A stretch of DNA of 64,000 nucleotides from Macrosoma leucophasiata. Its lineage: Eukaryota > Arthropoda > Insecta > Lepidoptera > Hedylidae. Position numbers and translations under genes: made by a program. Below, piece after piece: positions 41,781 to 52,314 of the stretch. The notes below the pieces were generated by a model, which was not told the DNA's origin, did no database searches, and saw only the letters and a program-made list of their open reading frames with translations. Location: the NCBI GenBank assembly GCA_036365455.1, contig JAWQUS010000002.1:3534001-3598000 (forward strand), given 5' to 3'. Positions within the stretch are counted from its first letter, which is position 1. The number at the start of each line of letters is the position of its first letter.

Positions 41781-42070
41781 TTTACTGGTGGTAGAGTTCC
41801 AGTGGAGGAGCTCAAGGGCGTAGGCACCACCGCAATACCTAATCTATCTGCCGCAAAATGGTAGTATTCAACACTATCGTGTTCCAGTTGTAAAAATGGT
41901 AATGTATGCCCGTAGTAATTATCATAGAGTCATAAGCACTAATGCCTCAGGAGTGGCAACGCATCTGCATTTGACCTCTGATTTTTGTGACGATGTATAT
42001 AGGCTGCAGTCATCAATTAACATAATTGTAAACTGCTTGTTTGTTTGCCACCATAGTTATATTAAAAAAA
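41781..42070 (+). mobile_element. SINE-B, diverged, complete
   Basis: TTTACTGGTGGTAGAGTTCC to a short poly(A) at 42064-42070. Confidence 0.85.
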
Positions 42071-42381
42071 TCGTCTACATTCCTACATCAGACCATCCGC
42101 CGAATAGAGTTCCACCTGCACAGATTGGAAACTTGGAAATGCTCAACAGTCCGATTCGCGCGTTCATTCCTGCCCAGAACGTGCAAATTAAGGAACGATC
42201 TTCCCTCTGAGATGTTCCCCAGGCGCTACAATATGGGGTTCTTCAAAACTGGCGTCAAAAGAGTCCTTCAAGGCTGGCAGCGCGTTGCAACTCCCCTGGT
42301 GTTGCAAATGTTCATAGGCGACGGTAACCGCTTTCCATCAGGTGGCCCGTCTGCTTGTCTGTCAAACATTTGACATAAAAA
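42071..42381 (+). pseudogene. Jockey-like LINE C-terminus and poly(A) 3' end
   Basis: In the plus frame, TVRFARSFLPRTCKLRNDLP then FPRRYNMGFFKTGVKRVLQ (42137-42270) is the usual C-terminal end of Jockey-group ORF2. It is followed by CCATCAGGTGGCCCGTCTGC, TTGTCTG and ACATAAAAAAAA. RT is absent; 5' truncated and abutting a SINE-B. Confidence 0.78.
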
Positions 42382-42604
42382 AAATCTTATCTTCATGTTA
42401 AGATCAAGTTGAAAATGAAATTATTGGCAATTTGAAATTAATTGTTACTCTCTAGTCGAAGATCGATGGAAAGAACCTCCCAATTAAGGCTTGTAGAGGC
42501 TTCGATCGTTATAGTAAAAGTTATTTGCGTTCACTCAAATGGAATATTGTACTTTTTAGGGTTTCGTATGGTAAAAGGTAAAAAACTGAACCCTTTTACG
42601 ATCA

Positions 42605-42786
42605 TTTTTTTAATGTAATGGATGTGGCAAACAAACATTTGATGTTCAGTTGTGACAGTTCATATTGATGTTAAGTGATCACTGCAGCTTATAGTCACCC
42701 ACACAAAGACCAAGGTCAAAATGCAGATGCGTTGCAACTACTGAGGCCTAAGGTGTTATGCGTCTGTGCCGGAAATTACAGGGCTG
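42605..42786 (-). mobile_element. SINE-B 3' two-thirds
   Basis: T run at 42605-42611; contains an extra ~14 bp (TTGATGTTCAGTTG) not seen in other copies. Confidence 0.82.
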
Positions 42787-43082
42787 AACATTCCTGCATC
42801 TGTCTCTCTGCCCGTCTGTCATAGCCGATTTTCAGCCAAAGTTCTGGACCTTAGTTGACATTTGGCACACAGATGAACATCAATGACGCAATCTGTCAGC
42901 TCGCAAGAATAATAGGACGATTGATTTCTAATTGTTCGTGAACCGATATCGGCCCAACCGCAGCAACAAGTTCACGGTCCCACAGCCCATACATTATTAT
43001 GGTCTGTTTAATTGTTAAAGCAATTGTGTCTGGTTTTAGCACTGTGAACGGGTTAACGAGTTAAACATAACCGTTTAACAGG
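42787..43082. other. no recognised feature
   Basis: About 300 bp. TCAGCCAAAGTTCTGGACCT and nearby sequence match nothing else in the window. Confidence 0.45.
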
Positions 43083-43479
43083 TTTTAGAGCTCCAGTCAC
43101 AGAGCTCGCGGGCACCACCGCAGTAGCTATTATAAAATAATAATGACAACTCATCATACGTCCCACTGCTGGGCACGAGTCTCTTCCCTTTTTGGGGGGA
43201 GGCCTGGAGCTTACTCCACCACGCTGCTCCAATGCGGATTGGTGGAGCGCTATTATACTTGCCGCTAAATCGTAGTGTTCAGCACTATCGTGTTCCGGTC
43301 AGGTGGTAATGTACGGCCCTGTAATTTCCAGCACAGTGGCACAACACCTTCGGCCTCAGGAGTGGTAACGCATCTGCATTTTGACATTGGTCTTTGTATG
43401 GGTGTCTATAGGCTGCAGTCATCACTTAACATCTATGTGAACTGCATGCTTGTTTGCCACTTCCATTACATAAAAAAAT
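43083..43479 (+). mobile_element. SINE-B interrupted by a SINE-5S
   Basis: 5' part 43083-43134 and 3' part 43249-43479 rejoin at GCTATTATA. Poly(A) at 43472-43478. Confidence 0.9.
43135..43248 (-). mobile_element. SINE-5S, 5'-truncated, with target duplication
   Basis: Only the 3' 110 bp (AATAATAATGACAACTCATC to GCGGATTGGTGGAG). GCTATTATA at 43126-43134 and 43249-43257 is the 9-bp target duplication. The 5' truncation shows that this family moves by target-primed reverse transcription. Confidence 0.92.
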
Positions 43480-43504
43480 AAGTCCCACGGTACCCTGTAA
43501 ACAT

Positions 43505-45040
43505 GACAGGCACCTCTTATGACACGTCAAAAACAAACAAAATAAATTAAAGCGAATAACAATTGATATACATGTCAAACAAGATAAAAAATATATGTAA
43601 AGTCAAGAATATCACTAAGATAAAACTAAATGTCATAAACTAATGTAAAAAGTATATCAGTAAAATGTCTCTTTTCCCCTTTACAAACTGATAACAAAGA
43701 GTAAAAAGAAAAGAAAAAGAGTCATTCTTTGTCATTCACCGGCAAAGTTCCAAAGGCCAATATGATCTGAGAAAAACTTGCCGGAAAAAACTCAGTCGGC
43801 TCTTTTAAAAATATCTCTTAGGCATATTTTTACAATTTTCCATAATTTAAACAAGCTTAAAATTAACAATATAATATCAACATTGCACTTTGATTATTAC
43901 ATTTAACACCTTTGTGGAGCTAGATCAGCATTTAGCCAAACATTTCTATCCTTGAGATAGTCCTCGAGTTTATAGTAAGCCTTTTTACATAGAGTGCGTT
44001 TAATTAATGCTTTGAATTTACCATCGGTGAGTTCAGCAATCCCGGCTGGGATCTTGTTATAAAATTCTACACTATATTTTAGGAAAGATGTATTAGTTTT
44101 CGTCAGTCGAAAACTTGGCAGAGACAACTTGTTCTTATTCCTCGTATTATAACTATGCCTATCGGAGATTTTATCAAACAGATGTAGATTTTTCCTCGCG
44201 AAAAGTATATTTTCATAGATGTAATGGCAAGGGACTGTCATTATATTTATTTCTTTAAATAGTTCTTTCAAAGAATCACGACTACGTAAGTTATACATCG
44301 CTCTAATGGCCCTCTTTTGTAATACAAAAATTGATTGTATGTCAGCCGCTCGACCCCACAATAAAATACCATAGGACATGACACTGTGAAAATAGCTAAA
44401 ATAAACAAGTCTTGCAGTGTCTATATCAGTTAATTGCCTAATTTTTCGAACAGCATAAGCTGCGGCACTCAGACGTTTCGCTAACTGCCTAATATGTGGT
44501 CCCCATTGTAACTTCGAGTCAAGCGTTATTCCCAAGAAGGTAGCGTCATCAACAAATTGAATTTTGTCATTGCTTATAAAAATGTCTCCTTCTTTACTTT
44601 TTACATCAGGGAGGGTAAAACGGATACATTTGGTTTTTTTACTATTCAGTGCAAGATTATTGACAGTAAACCATTTATGTACTTCTCCTATGACCTTATT
44701 TACAGTATCGTAATCTGGATTCCGTCTGTTCATTTTAAAAACTATTGAAGTATCGTCTGCAAATAAAATTGTTTTGGGCATACTATTAGGCATCAAATGA
44801 AGTAAATCATTAACGTGGACTAAAAACAGAAATGGTCCTAATATTGAGCCCTGTGGGACACCCATTCCTGTCTTTGCACCTTGAGATTTTACTCCATTCA
44901 CTTGAACTACTTGTTCCCGATCCTTAAGGTATGATTGAACAAGTTGAAGAGCTTTATTTTCAAGTCCATAATGATCAAGTTTGCCAATTAATGTATTGTG
45001 GTCCACGCAGTCAAACGCCTTTGAAAGGTCGTCGTCTCAG
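43505..45040 (-). mobile_element. 5'-truncated CR1/Jockey-like LINE, copy 1
   Basis: Coding part 43903-45040, 3' UTR about 43505-43902. Truncated within DDLSKAFDCVDH in the RT domain. The terminal tail seen in copy 2 is missing here. Confidence 0.85.
43903..45006 (-). CDS. LINE reverse transcriptase, C-terminal half
   Basis: 367 codons from the first ATG; the same frame is open upstream to about 45040 (LSKAFDCV). It contains RT motif GVPQGSILGP (residues 49-58) and the catalytic FADDTS box (82-87), then FLGITLDSKLQWGPHI (about 157-172) and the post-RT region ending WLNADLAPQRC. The enzyme copies LINE RNA into DNA at a nicked target. Endonuclease and N-terminal RT motifs are absent, so the copy is dead although the frame is intact. 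Close relative of 47885-49068. By motif style it belongs to the CR1/Jockey group; finer placement not made. Confidence 0.85.
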   Translation of the reverse strand: MDHNTLIGKLDHYGLENKALQLVQSYLKDREQVVQVNGVKSQGAKTGMGVPQGSILGPFLFLVHVNDLLHLMPNSMPKTILFADDTSIVFKMNRRNPDYDTVNKVIGEVHKWFTVNNLALNSKKTKCIRFTLPDVKSKEGDIFISNDKIQFVDDATFLGITLDSKLQWGPHIRQLAKRLSAAAYAVRKIRQLTDIDTARLVYFSYFHSVMSYGILLWGRAADIQSIFVLQKRAIRAMYNLRSRDSLKELFKEINIMTVPCHYIYENILFARKNLHLFDKISDRHSYNTRNKNKLSLPSFRLTKTNTSFLKYSVEFYNKIPAGIAELTDGKFKALIKRTLCKKAYYKLEDYLKDRNVWLNADLAPQRC

Positions 45041-45214
45041 TATCATAAGATATTTTTAGACGTATTGTTGTATAATGTGCCAAATGTGTCGCGCTGCATT
45101 ACAGATTTCTTTATTTAGTTTAATACATTGTAAAAGTTATATAAAGACATGATTCATGAACAAAAGGGTAGGCTTATGTGATAAAAAAGAGGGTGAAAGT
45201 TAACATCTATACAT

Positions 45215-45535
45215 CTATACAAATAAATAAAAATGAAGTGTCTGTTTGTAATATAAAAATAGCCGCTTTTTACTAAATGCATATGTATGTATAAACGGTA
45301 CATATACAAAAACAACATTTTTAAAAATTTTGTCTGTCTGTCTGTTTGGCGGGGTTAATCTTTGAAACGGCGGGATCGATTTTGACGGGACTTTCACTGG
45401 CAGATATCTTATGTAATAATGGAGTAACTTAGACTAGTTTTATACTAGCTTCGCCCATAACTTCGTCCGGGTACATACTGAACAATCATAAATTCTCACG
45501 CGGACGAAGCCGCGAGGACAGCTAGTAGAAAATAA
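45215..45535 (+). mobile_element. Helitron-like element
   Basis: TCTATACAAATAAATAAAAA start region and GAAGCCGCGAGGACAGCTAG 3' end, with CGGGATCGATTTTGACGGGA inside. Relative of 30525-30825. Confidence 0.7.
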
Positions 45536-45539
45536 ACGG

Positions 45540-45790
45540 TCCCGGAAAACTACATATTGCCTCAGAATAAGTATAGATAAATAACTTTTATACCGACTGT
45601 TCCATCTGCTGGGCTAATTTGTGAATCTAAACAATGCCCATATCCCCTTGAACGCACACGAATAATTTTATCAAAATTGGTCGTTTAGCCGTTTAGGAGG
45701 AGTTCAGTGACATGCTTTTCTCCTAGAAGCTATAGCGTGATGTTTTGTATGCTATAGTCTTTATTGATGAATGGACAACCTAACATAAAC
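45540..45790 (-). mobile_element. Helitron-like fragment
   Basis: CCCGGAAAACTACATATTGC and CGTTTAGCCGTTTAGGAGG are typical inner blocks. Ends not defined. A decayed (ATAC)n LINE tail (GGTGTGAAGATACATA) follows at about 45836. Confidence 0.5.
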
Positions 45791-45849
45791 ATATTTTTGT
45801 CGTTCCACCTACTCTGATTAACCCGTAAGGCACTTGGTGTGAAGATACA

Positions 45850-46128
45850 TATTTTTCCAATTCGAACTACGCGTTCCTGAGAACAACGCTTTCAAGTCAA
45901 CTCTCCATCTTTATATTAGTTTAAAAGAAAAGTTCTGAGTAACGATTATGTTTTTCACCAAAACCACATAACAAGCATTACCTCTAGCGAATAACAGCTA
46001 TACTAATAGTAAATTAAAACTTAAAACACTTGAGTTAAACCGCTTTTCCTGTTTACCTCGCATCCATCGCTTTTTCCGGCGGATGTGGCGTCCTTTAGAA
46101 GAAGGAAGGTGCAATTATACTTCTACGA
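45850..46128. repeat. unknown segment, partly repeated at 47020-47140
   Basis: AAAACACTTGAGTTAAACCG at 46022 and 47028, with GCATCCATCGC and CGGATGTG blocks following in both. Direct repeats about 1 kb apart; function unknown. Confidence 0.65.
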
Positions 46129-46408
46129 TTTTTTTTTCATGTAATGGAAGTGCCAAAGAAGCATGCAGTTCACACTGATGTTAAGTGGTGGTAGAGCTCC
46201 AGTGACGGAGCTCGCAGGTGTAGGCACCACCGCATTACCTATTATACTTGCCACTAAATGGTAGTGTTCAGCACTATCGTGTTCCGGTCAGGTGTTAATG
46301 TACGGCCTTGTAATTTCCGGCAGAGAGGCATAACACCTTAAGCCTCAGGAGTGGTAACGCATCTGCATTTTGGTCTTTGTGTGGGTGTCTATAGGCTGCA
46401 GTCATCAC
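46129..46408. mobile_element. two head-on SINE-B pieces
   Basis: 46129-46186 is a minus-strand 3' fragment; at GATGTTAAGT it switches to a plus-strand copy starting GGTGGTAGAGCTCC (46187-46408). Confidence 0.88.
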
Positions 46409-46578
46409 ATTTCAGTCAGCTAGTTATCTTTCCTTCAAAATCATACAAGAAATATTATTACAAATGAATTATTGTTGTATAAATCTGACTATGATCATTA
46501 CAGCTCCATCCAGTGGATTCGTTTGAGCTATGCGTTTATTGTTCAGTTAGCTAGTCATCTTTCCTTCATAATCACACT

Positions 46579-46950
46579 AGAAATATTGTTAATAATGGCA
46601 ACCCATTATACGTCCCACTGCTGGGCACGTGTCTCTCCCCATTTTAGGGGGAGGCCTGGAGCTTACTCCACCACGCTGCTCCAACGCGGATTGGTGGAGG
46701 TGTTGGGGTTAGTGGCCAACCCGCTGTCGGATGTTTTCAAACCGCCCATAAGGCCTCCGAAAAGGTTTAACGAGTGCTATCTGTCGATAGTAACCGGGAC
46801 CGACGGCTTGACGTGCCCTCCGAAACACGGACGCGCGCAATTTTTAATTTCCTCCTCGTGGTCACCCATCACACACCCGACCGCGCCCGTAATGCTAAGC
46901 CGAGTAGATCGCTTACGATCTACACCAGCCGCGAGGCCATGCGCGCTTCA
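46579..46950 (-). mobile_element. SINE-5S, full length
   Basis: 5S-like block near 46858-46915. Similar ~35-bp sequences (TCACACTAGAAATAT) flank it at about 46546-46578 and 46957-46990, with a third copy at 46428. Confidence 0.85.
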
Positions 46951-47329
46951 ATCCTCAGTCATCCTTCCTTCTAAATCACACTAGAAATATAATTTCCCAT
47001 CTATAAAGACTAACTTATAACAAACTAAAACACTTGAGTTAAACCGCCAATTCGTGTTTATCTGGCGAGGGCATCCATCGCCGTTTCCACCGGATGTGAC
47101 GGCCATATTTTATTTTCCCAGACGAAAAAACCATTAGAAGCATCTGAAGGTAGGCCCCGCTAACTCCTTTACACATAAATAACGGAAAGTATCAACAAAG
47201 ATGTTTTGGGATAATTTAGATATTCAAAGTGAAGAATATTTTTGAAAGGAAATACGGTTTGGCCATTTAAGAAAAATATGTACTCCTTATCACATAAATA
47301 ACGAAAAGTATAAAAAACCTACGTAACTT

Positions 47330-47424
47330 CGTAACTTCACGCCTGTAATCCCCGAAGGCGTAAGCAGAGGTAAATGCATGCATTCAAGCATACATGCAAA
47401 CACCCACGATTCGCCGGTTACGAA
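47330..47424 (-). mobile_element. SINE-A 3' fragment
   Basis: TTCACGCCTGTAATCCCCGA to CGATTCGCCGGTTACG, then unrelated DNA. Confidence 0.8.
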
Positions 47425-47479
47425 TCAAAATAATATAATAAAATATTACTGTTAAAAAACTTGAATCCTTTTTACTGCG

Positions 47480-47700
47480 TACTTTTTAGGATTCCGTAGT
47501 AAACAAGGAATTCTTATAGTTTTGCCGTCCGTCCGTCCATCCGTCCGTCCATCCGTCCGTTCGTCTGTTTGTCCGTCCGTCCGTCCGTCTATCTGTCTGT
47601 CCGCCCGTCCGCGGTATAGCGCTGTAACTATTGGTACTAGAGACTTGAAATTTGGCACAAGTATACACCTTAATCACGCCGACAAAGTGGTAGTAAAATA
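47480..47700. repeat. family-P copy with (GTCC)n minisatellite
   Basis: ATTCCGTAGTAAACAAGGAA start, then GTCC/ATCC/GTCT tandem tetramers at 47524-47612, then GAGACTTGAAATTTGGCAC. The RTDGRTDG-type frames are artefacts of the tetramers. Confidence 0.75.
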
Positions 47701-47884
47701 ATTACAATAAAAACATTAAAAAAAAACTTAGACACCTCCCCTACATGTAATGCGTGGATATTTTTTTATATTCCGATTTCTATGTGGGCGATATCGTTGG
47801 ATAGGTCTTTCAAAAATGTTAGGGATGTGTTAATATCATTTTTCGATTTAGTTAACTGTTCGTGACTTAATAAGCTTTAACTTG

Positions 47885-49068
47885 TCAGAATCAGAATCGG
47901 AATCAGAATCAGAAACTCATTTATTCATTTAGGGTGACAGGCACCTCTTATGACACATCAAAAACAAACAAAATAAATTAAAGTGAATAACAATTGATAT
48001 ACATGTCAAACAAGATAAAAATATATGTAAAGTCAAGAATATCACTAAGATAAAACTAAATTTAATAAACTAATGTAAAAAGTATATCAGTAGAATGCCT
48101 CATTTCCCCTTTACAAACTGATAACAAAGAGTAAAAAGAAATAAAAAAGAGTCATTCTTTATCATTCACCGGCAAAGTTCCAAAGGCCAATATGATCTGA
48201 GAAAAACTTGCCGGAAAAAACTCAGTCGGCTCTTTTAAAAATATCTCTTAGGCATATTTTTACAATTTTCCGTAATTTAAACAAACTTAAAATTAACAAT
48301 ATAATATCAACGTTACACTTTGATTATTACATTTAACACCCTTGTGGAGCTAGATCAGCATTAAGCCAAACATTTCTATCCTTGAGATAGTCCTCGAGTT
48401 CATAGTAAGCCTTTTTACATAGAGTGCGTTTAATTAATGCTTTGAATTTACTATCGGTGAGTTCAGCAATCCCGGATGGGATCTTGTTATAAAATTCTAC
48501 ACTATATTTTAGGAAAGATGTATTAGTTTTCGTCAGTCGAAAACTTGGCAGAGACAACTTGTTCTTATTCCTCGTATTATAACTATGCCTATCGGAGATT
48601 TTATCAAACAGATGTAGATTTTTCCTCGCGAAAAGTATATTTTCATAGATGTATTGGCAAGGGAATGTCATTATATTTATTTCTTTAAATAGTTCTTTCA
48701 AAGAATCACGACTACGTAAGTTATACATCGCTCTAATGGCCCTCTTCTGTAATACAAAAATTGCATGTCAGCCGCTCGACCCCACAATATAATACCATAG
48801 GACATGACACTGTGAAAATAGCTAAAATAAACAAGTCTTGCAGGGTCTATATCAGTTAATTGCCTAATTTTCCTAACAGCATAAGCTGCGGCACTCAGAC
48901 GTTTCACTAACTGCCTAATATGTGGTCCCCATTGTAACTTCGAGTCAAGCGTTATTTCCAAGAAGGTAGCGTCATCAACAAATAGAATTTTGTCATTGTT
49001 TATAAAAATATCTCCTTCTTTACTTTATACATTAGGGAGGGTAAAACTGATACATTTGGTTTTTTTAC
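47885..49068 (-). pseudogene. CR1/Jockey-like LINE, copy 2, frameshifted
   Basis: Very similar to 43505-45040, but truncated at about 49068 just beyond the FLGI region, so the RT catalytic box is missing. Frames 48961-48698 and 48728-48333 are parts of one reading. A 5-nt deletion near 48764 (ATTGCATGTC where copy 1 has ATTGATTGTATGTC) shifts the frame. The 3' end keeps an imperfect (ATTCTG)n tail, seen as CAGAAT repeats at 47887-47913, which shows how this family terminates. Confidence 0.88.
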
Positions 49069-49082
49069 TTTTAAATCACAAC

Positions 49083-49328
49083 ATGAAAACAGTACCTATC
49101 CCATCCAACAAGATCAGAACAATTGTTCACAAGATTACCTCCACGTCTGAACAGAACAAGACACATTACGGATAATATATGGCTGCGTTCCAGGTGCGAT
49201 GACGTCACGCTGACCAATGATATTTGCTGCTATGTATCCTAGGTAATCAGCTTAGACTGGGCATACCTAGCCTGTCCAATATTATTGGATGGAATGTTAA
49301 CTTAGACCGCTAATTAACAAGTATTCCA
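49083..49328. repeat. repeat X, copy 1
   Basis: About 245 bp repeated directly at 49752-49996. GGCTGCGTTCCAGGTGCGAT and the 30 bp after it are identical in both. Not a known LTR: no TG...CA ends seen. Confidence 0.8.
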
Positions 49329-49751
49329 GATTAATTGCAAGCAAGCGATCCATGATAGACACACATAGTGCATCTAAGCTGATATTTAGACTGGTTCGAA
49401 ATAATTAATTATGGGTATGTGTTCAAGTAGTATGAAGTGTATGATTGTTACAATGGACAATGTTAAACGGTAGGAATTCCACTTTTAACCTTTGAGTATT
49501 TTTCTGGTATAGCACATCTCGAGAGGGCAAGAGCTTAGGCATTCTATAGGTTTGTGTCTAAATGTGAAGTGCCGAGTGAAAACAATAGACGGGTAAAATG
49601 TCTGTAACATACGAATGATGGGTAAAATTACATATTTTTTTATTTATTTATTTAAACACAGTAAGATGCATATTTGTATGGATTATTATATGAAATCAGT
49701 TTTTCATCAATTATCAACAGAACCGCAAATACAACGATTTTTTCATGGCAG

Positions 49752-49996
49752 CACGAAAACAAAAACCATAGCTCTAATCAAACCTATTGTACACAAGATT
49801 ACCTACAAGTCTGAACAGAATAAGATACTATACGGATAAAATCTGGCTGCGTTCCAGGTGCGATGACGTCACGCTGACCAATGATATTTGCTGCTATATA
49901 TCCTAGGTAATTAGCTTAGACTAGGAATACCTAGCCTGCTATGTGTCTAATGTTATTGGACGGAATGTTAACTCAGACCGCTAATTAACAAGTATC
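49752..49996. repeat. repeat X, copy 2
   Basis: Second copy with scattered changes. The 420 bp between the copies has no recognised content. Confidence 0.8.
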
Positions 49997-50476
49997 CAAT
50001 AATAGCAAGGAAGCTCTACATTATAGAACAAATTGAAGTGGAGGTTATGGAATGTTAAGTACCAAAAATATTAGGTACGCAATAAGGATTTCAACCAACG
50101 CAAGAGTTTTTTTTATAAACTGCATTACGCATTATTTTTAATCTGTTCTTTGTTGTTTTTCATATTTCATGCAAAGGATAGTGAAAACTTTTTTTTTAAA
50201 ATTTAATTGGTTCTTTATTTAATTTAAATTTCTAGATGTAATTTATTCTTGGAATGAAAGTCATGCAATAGAGATGTAAAAGTACTTTCATGAATTTCTA
50301 CAAAGCTTATAAGTAGAGTGATTTGATTGAGAAAAGAAGTTTATTATTTGGCTTCACAATACAATATGACAAACAAAAGACAAAGAGGACATTAACATAA
50401 ATAAAAGACACTTTTATTATTCCTTTTCAATGCCACGCATTTTCGAAAATTGTAACAAAATAAGTGGTATTTTTAA
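49997..50476. other. AT-rich, nothing recognised
   Basis: About 480 bp without supported features. Confidence 0.5.
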
Positions 50477-50660
50477 AAAAAAAAATGGAAAGAAAAATTT
50501 GACTTCAGGCAAGACTCGAACTCGCGGCCTAGACTAGATTCATAGTGGCCGCGAGTTCGAGTCTCGCCTGAAGTCAAAATTCTTCTTTCCATTTTTTTTT
50601 AAATATATTTCACAAAGAATGTGTTAATGCGAAATAATATTATTATAAAAAACAAAAATA
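50477..50660 (+). mobile_element. SINE-C2 folded into a near-perfect hairpin
   Basis: About 50 bp, holding the acceptor and T arms plus flank, are present in both orientations (about 50480-50528 and 50547-50600) around TAGACTAGATTCATAGT. The D arm and 5' half are lost. The downstream module GTGTTAATGCGAAATAAT is intact. Confidence 0.85.
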
Positions 50661-50824
50661 AGTGATTAAAAATAGGAGGCTTGCAAGGTCGTTTGGCGCT
50701 CCATCAGCAAACATGTCTTGAAGGTGTATAGGTAACACAACTTACTTGTTATCGTTACTCAATTTTGTTAGACTGAAAATGACTACACAGTTAAAAAGAG
50801 GTTTCATCTATCATCACTCCAACC

Positions 50825-51119
50825 ATAGAGCAACACGGGCCACCGGCCGCGGCGGACCGGAGGGGAGTAGCCATAGCGTTTGTTTGTTACCGATGCAAAA
50901 CAGTCTGTCATTTTTTGCGGGGGGATGTGCGTACGACACTCACGCACACTACAAAAATCGTCTATTACTACGAAACTCACACCTTGACTTCAACAAAATA
51001 CAGCAACAATTTCACGCACACATTTAAACATCTAGGCGACAGCTATAGGCCCATTTGGGATTGTACTTTGACAGATGGGAAAGCCTGCATATGGCTACTC
51101 CCCTCCCGTGTTGCTCTAT
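50825..51119. mobile_element. element E, MITE copy 2
   Basis: Same TIRs and interior as 18659-18984 (TTACTACGAAACTCACACCT shared). ACTCCAACC occurs on both sides (50816-50824 and 51121-51129), suggesting a 9-bp target duplication. Confidence 0.88.
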
Positions 51120-51134
51120 GACTCCAACCGAAAG

Positions 51135-51331
51135 CTATCCTTTGCTGGACAAAGCTTTCCCCAAAGATGTCCAGTCTTGTGCAGCACTAGGGGAGAATAT
51201 GTCATAATCGCCACGCTTGGCAGGCGGATTGGCAATAGTTTTGTCGCAGGACCCTGCTTCCCATCCCGCGTTGTTATTTTTACTACTGCCCTGACTGACT
51301 GCAATAGTGGAAGAATTCTCTTCCAGTAGAA
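51135..51331 (-). mobile_element. RTE subfamily-G fragment
   Basis: GCTGGACAAAGCTTTCCCCA and CGCTTGGCAGGCGGATTGGC; related to 20490. Confidence 0.6.
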
Positions 51332-51595
51332 TTTACTGGTGGTAGATCTCCAGCTTGCGGGAGTAGGCACCACCGCATTACCTAATATACTTGCCGCTAA
51401 ATGGTAGTGTTCAGCACTATCGTGTTTCGGTCAGGTGGTACGGCCCTGTAAATTCCGGCACAGAGGCATAACACCTTAGGCCTCAGGAGTGGTAACGGTA
51501 ACGGTTGGTCTTTGTGTAGGTGTCTATAGGCTCAGTCATCACTTAACATCAATGAGCACTGCATGCTTGTTTACCACATCCGTTTCATAATAAAA
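51332..51595 (+). mobile_element. SINE-B with small deletions
   Basis: TTTACTGGTGGTAGATCTCC start. Several short deletions, and the tail is reduced to TTTCATAATAAAA. Confidence 0.85.
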
Positions 51596-52107
51596 GGAAT
51601 AAAATTCTTCCGCTAGTGGTAGGTGGAGTCGTCACGACGTCATAATCTATAAGATGCTTGAAATATATAGTTTTTTCCTTTGTTTAATTTCCAACAATCC
51701 ATCCTCAACGAGAACTAAATTACTCAAGGAAAAGAATTTCAAATATCTTGAAGCAAAGAATCAAGAAACAACAAGATGAATGTACCGAGGTTTATAGCTA
51801 CATGGAACACCACTTGGTGGGAAGTGGCGGAAATTGCGAGGTTTCCTGTAAACTCGAGTGTAAAAATCGTCGGCGCTGTTAATTTTACACGACTGCGGTC
51901 CGACTTCTTGTTACTCGGTTATGTGGTAGAGTATACTTAATTTAACAGATGATTCTCCACGTTTATATCCGACTAAATTCCGAGTGACTAAGTTCTTGAG
52001 TACTTACCGTAATATCGGGTTTTCGGCTTTTTAATCGACTTTTAAAAAGGAGGTGGTTTCTCAATTCGAACGTATATTTATTTTAATGTGTGTTCCTGGA
52101 TAAATAA
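51596..52107. other. no recognised feature
   Basis: About 510 bp. Nothing supported. Confidence 0.5.
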
Positions 52108-52314
52108 AAATAAAATACGCTTACATTCACAGCCCCACATTAGGTATAAACCTGTGTCCTGGGTGCCGTTGTACACATACAACACATACACAAACACCCA
52201 GACCCGAAACAAATATCTGTAGGCCATACAAATATTTGTCCCGGTGCGGGGATCGAACCCGTGACCCTTCGAATCGAACGGTCATCTCACACCGCTGGAC
52301 TAACCGGGTCGTCA
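52108..52314 (-). mobile_element. SINE-D, complete
   Basis: Head at 52240-52314, box B complement GGGGATCGAACCC at 52248. The whole body matches 37631 and 11826. Confidence 0.9.

Noticed and set aside
46472..46984. 170-codon ORF
   Set aside because: Runs through a SINE-5S; the same peptide pattern recurs in other SINE-5S copies (1188, 22774, 62980), so it reflects the repeat.
47452..47677. Repeat-rich proteins (TDGRTDG frames)
   Set aside because: Two frames of the same GTCC tetramer tract.
49083..49996. LTR retrotransposon with two LTRs
   Set aside because: Only 420 bp lie between the repeats, with no gag/pol, primer-binding site or TG...CA ends.
50746..51121. ORFs across element E
   Set aside because: The same frames occur in the other MITE copy at 18758-18985; non-coding TIR element.
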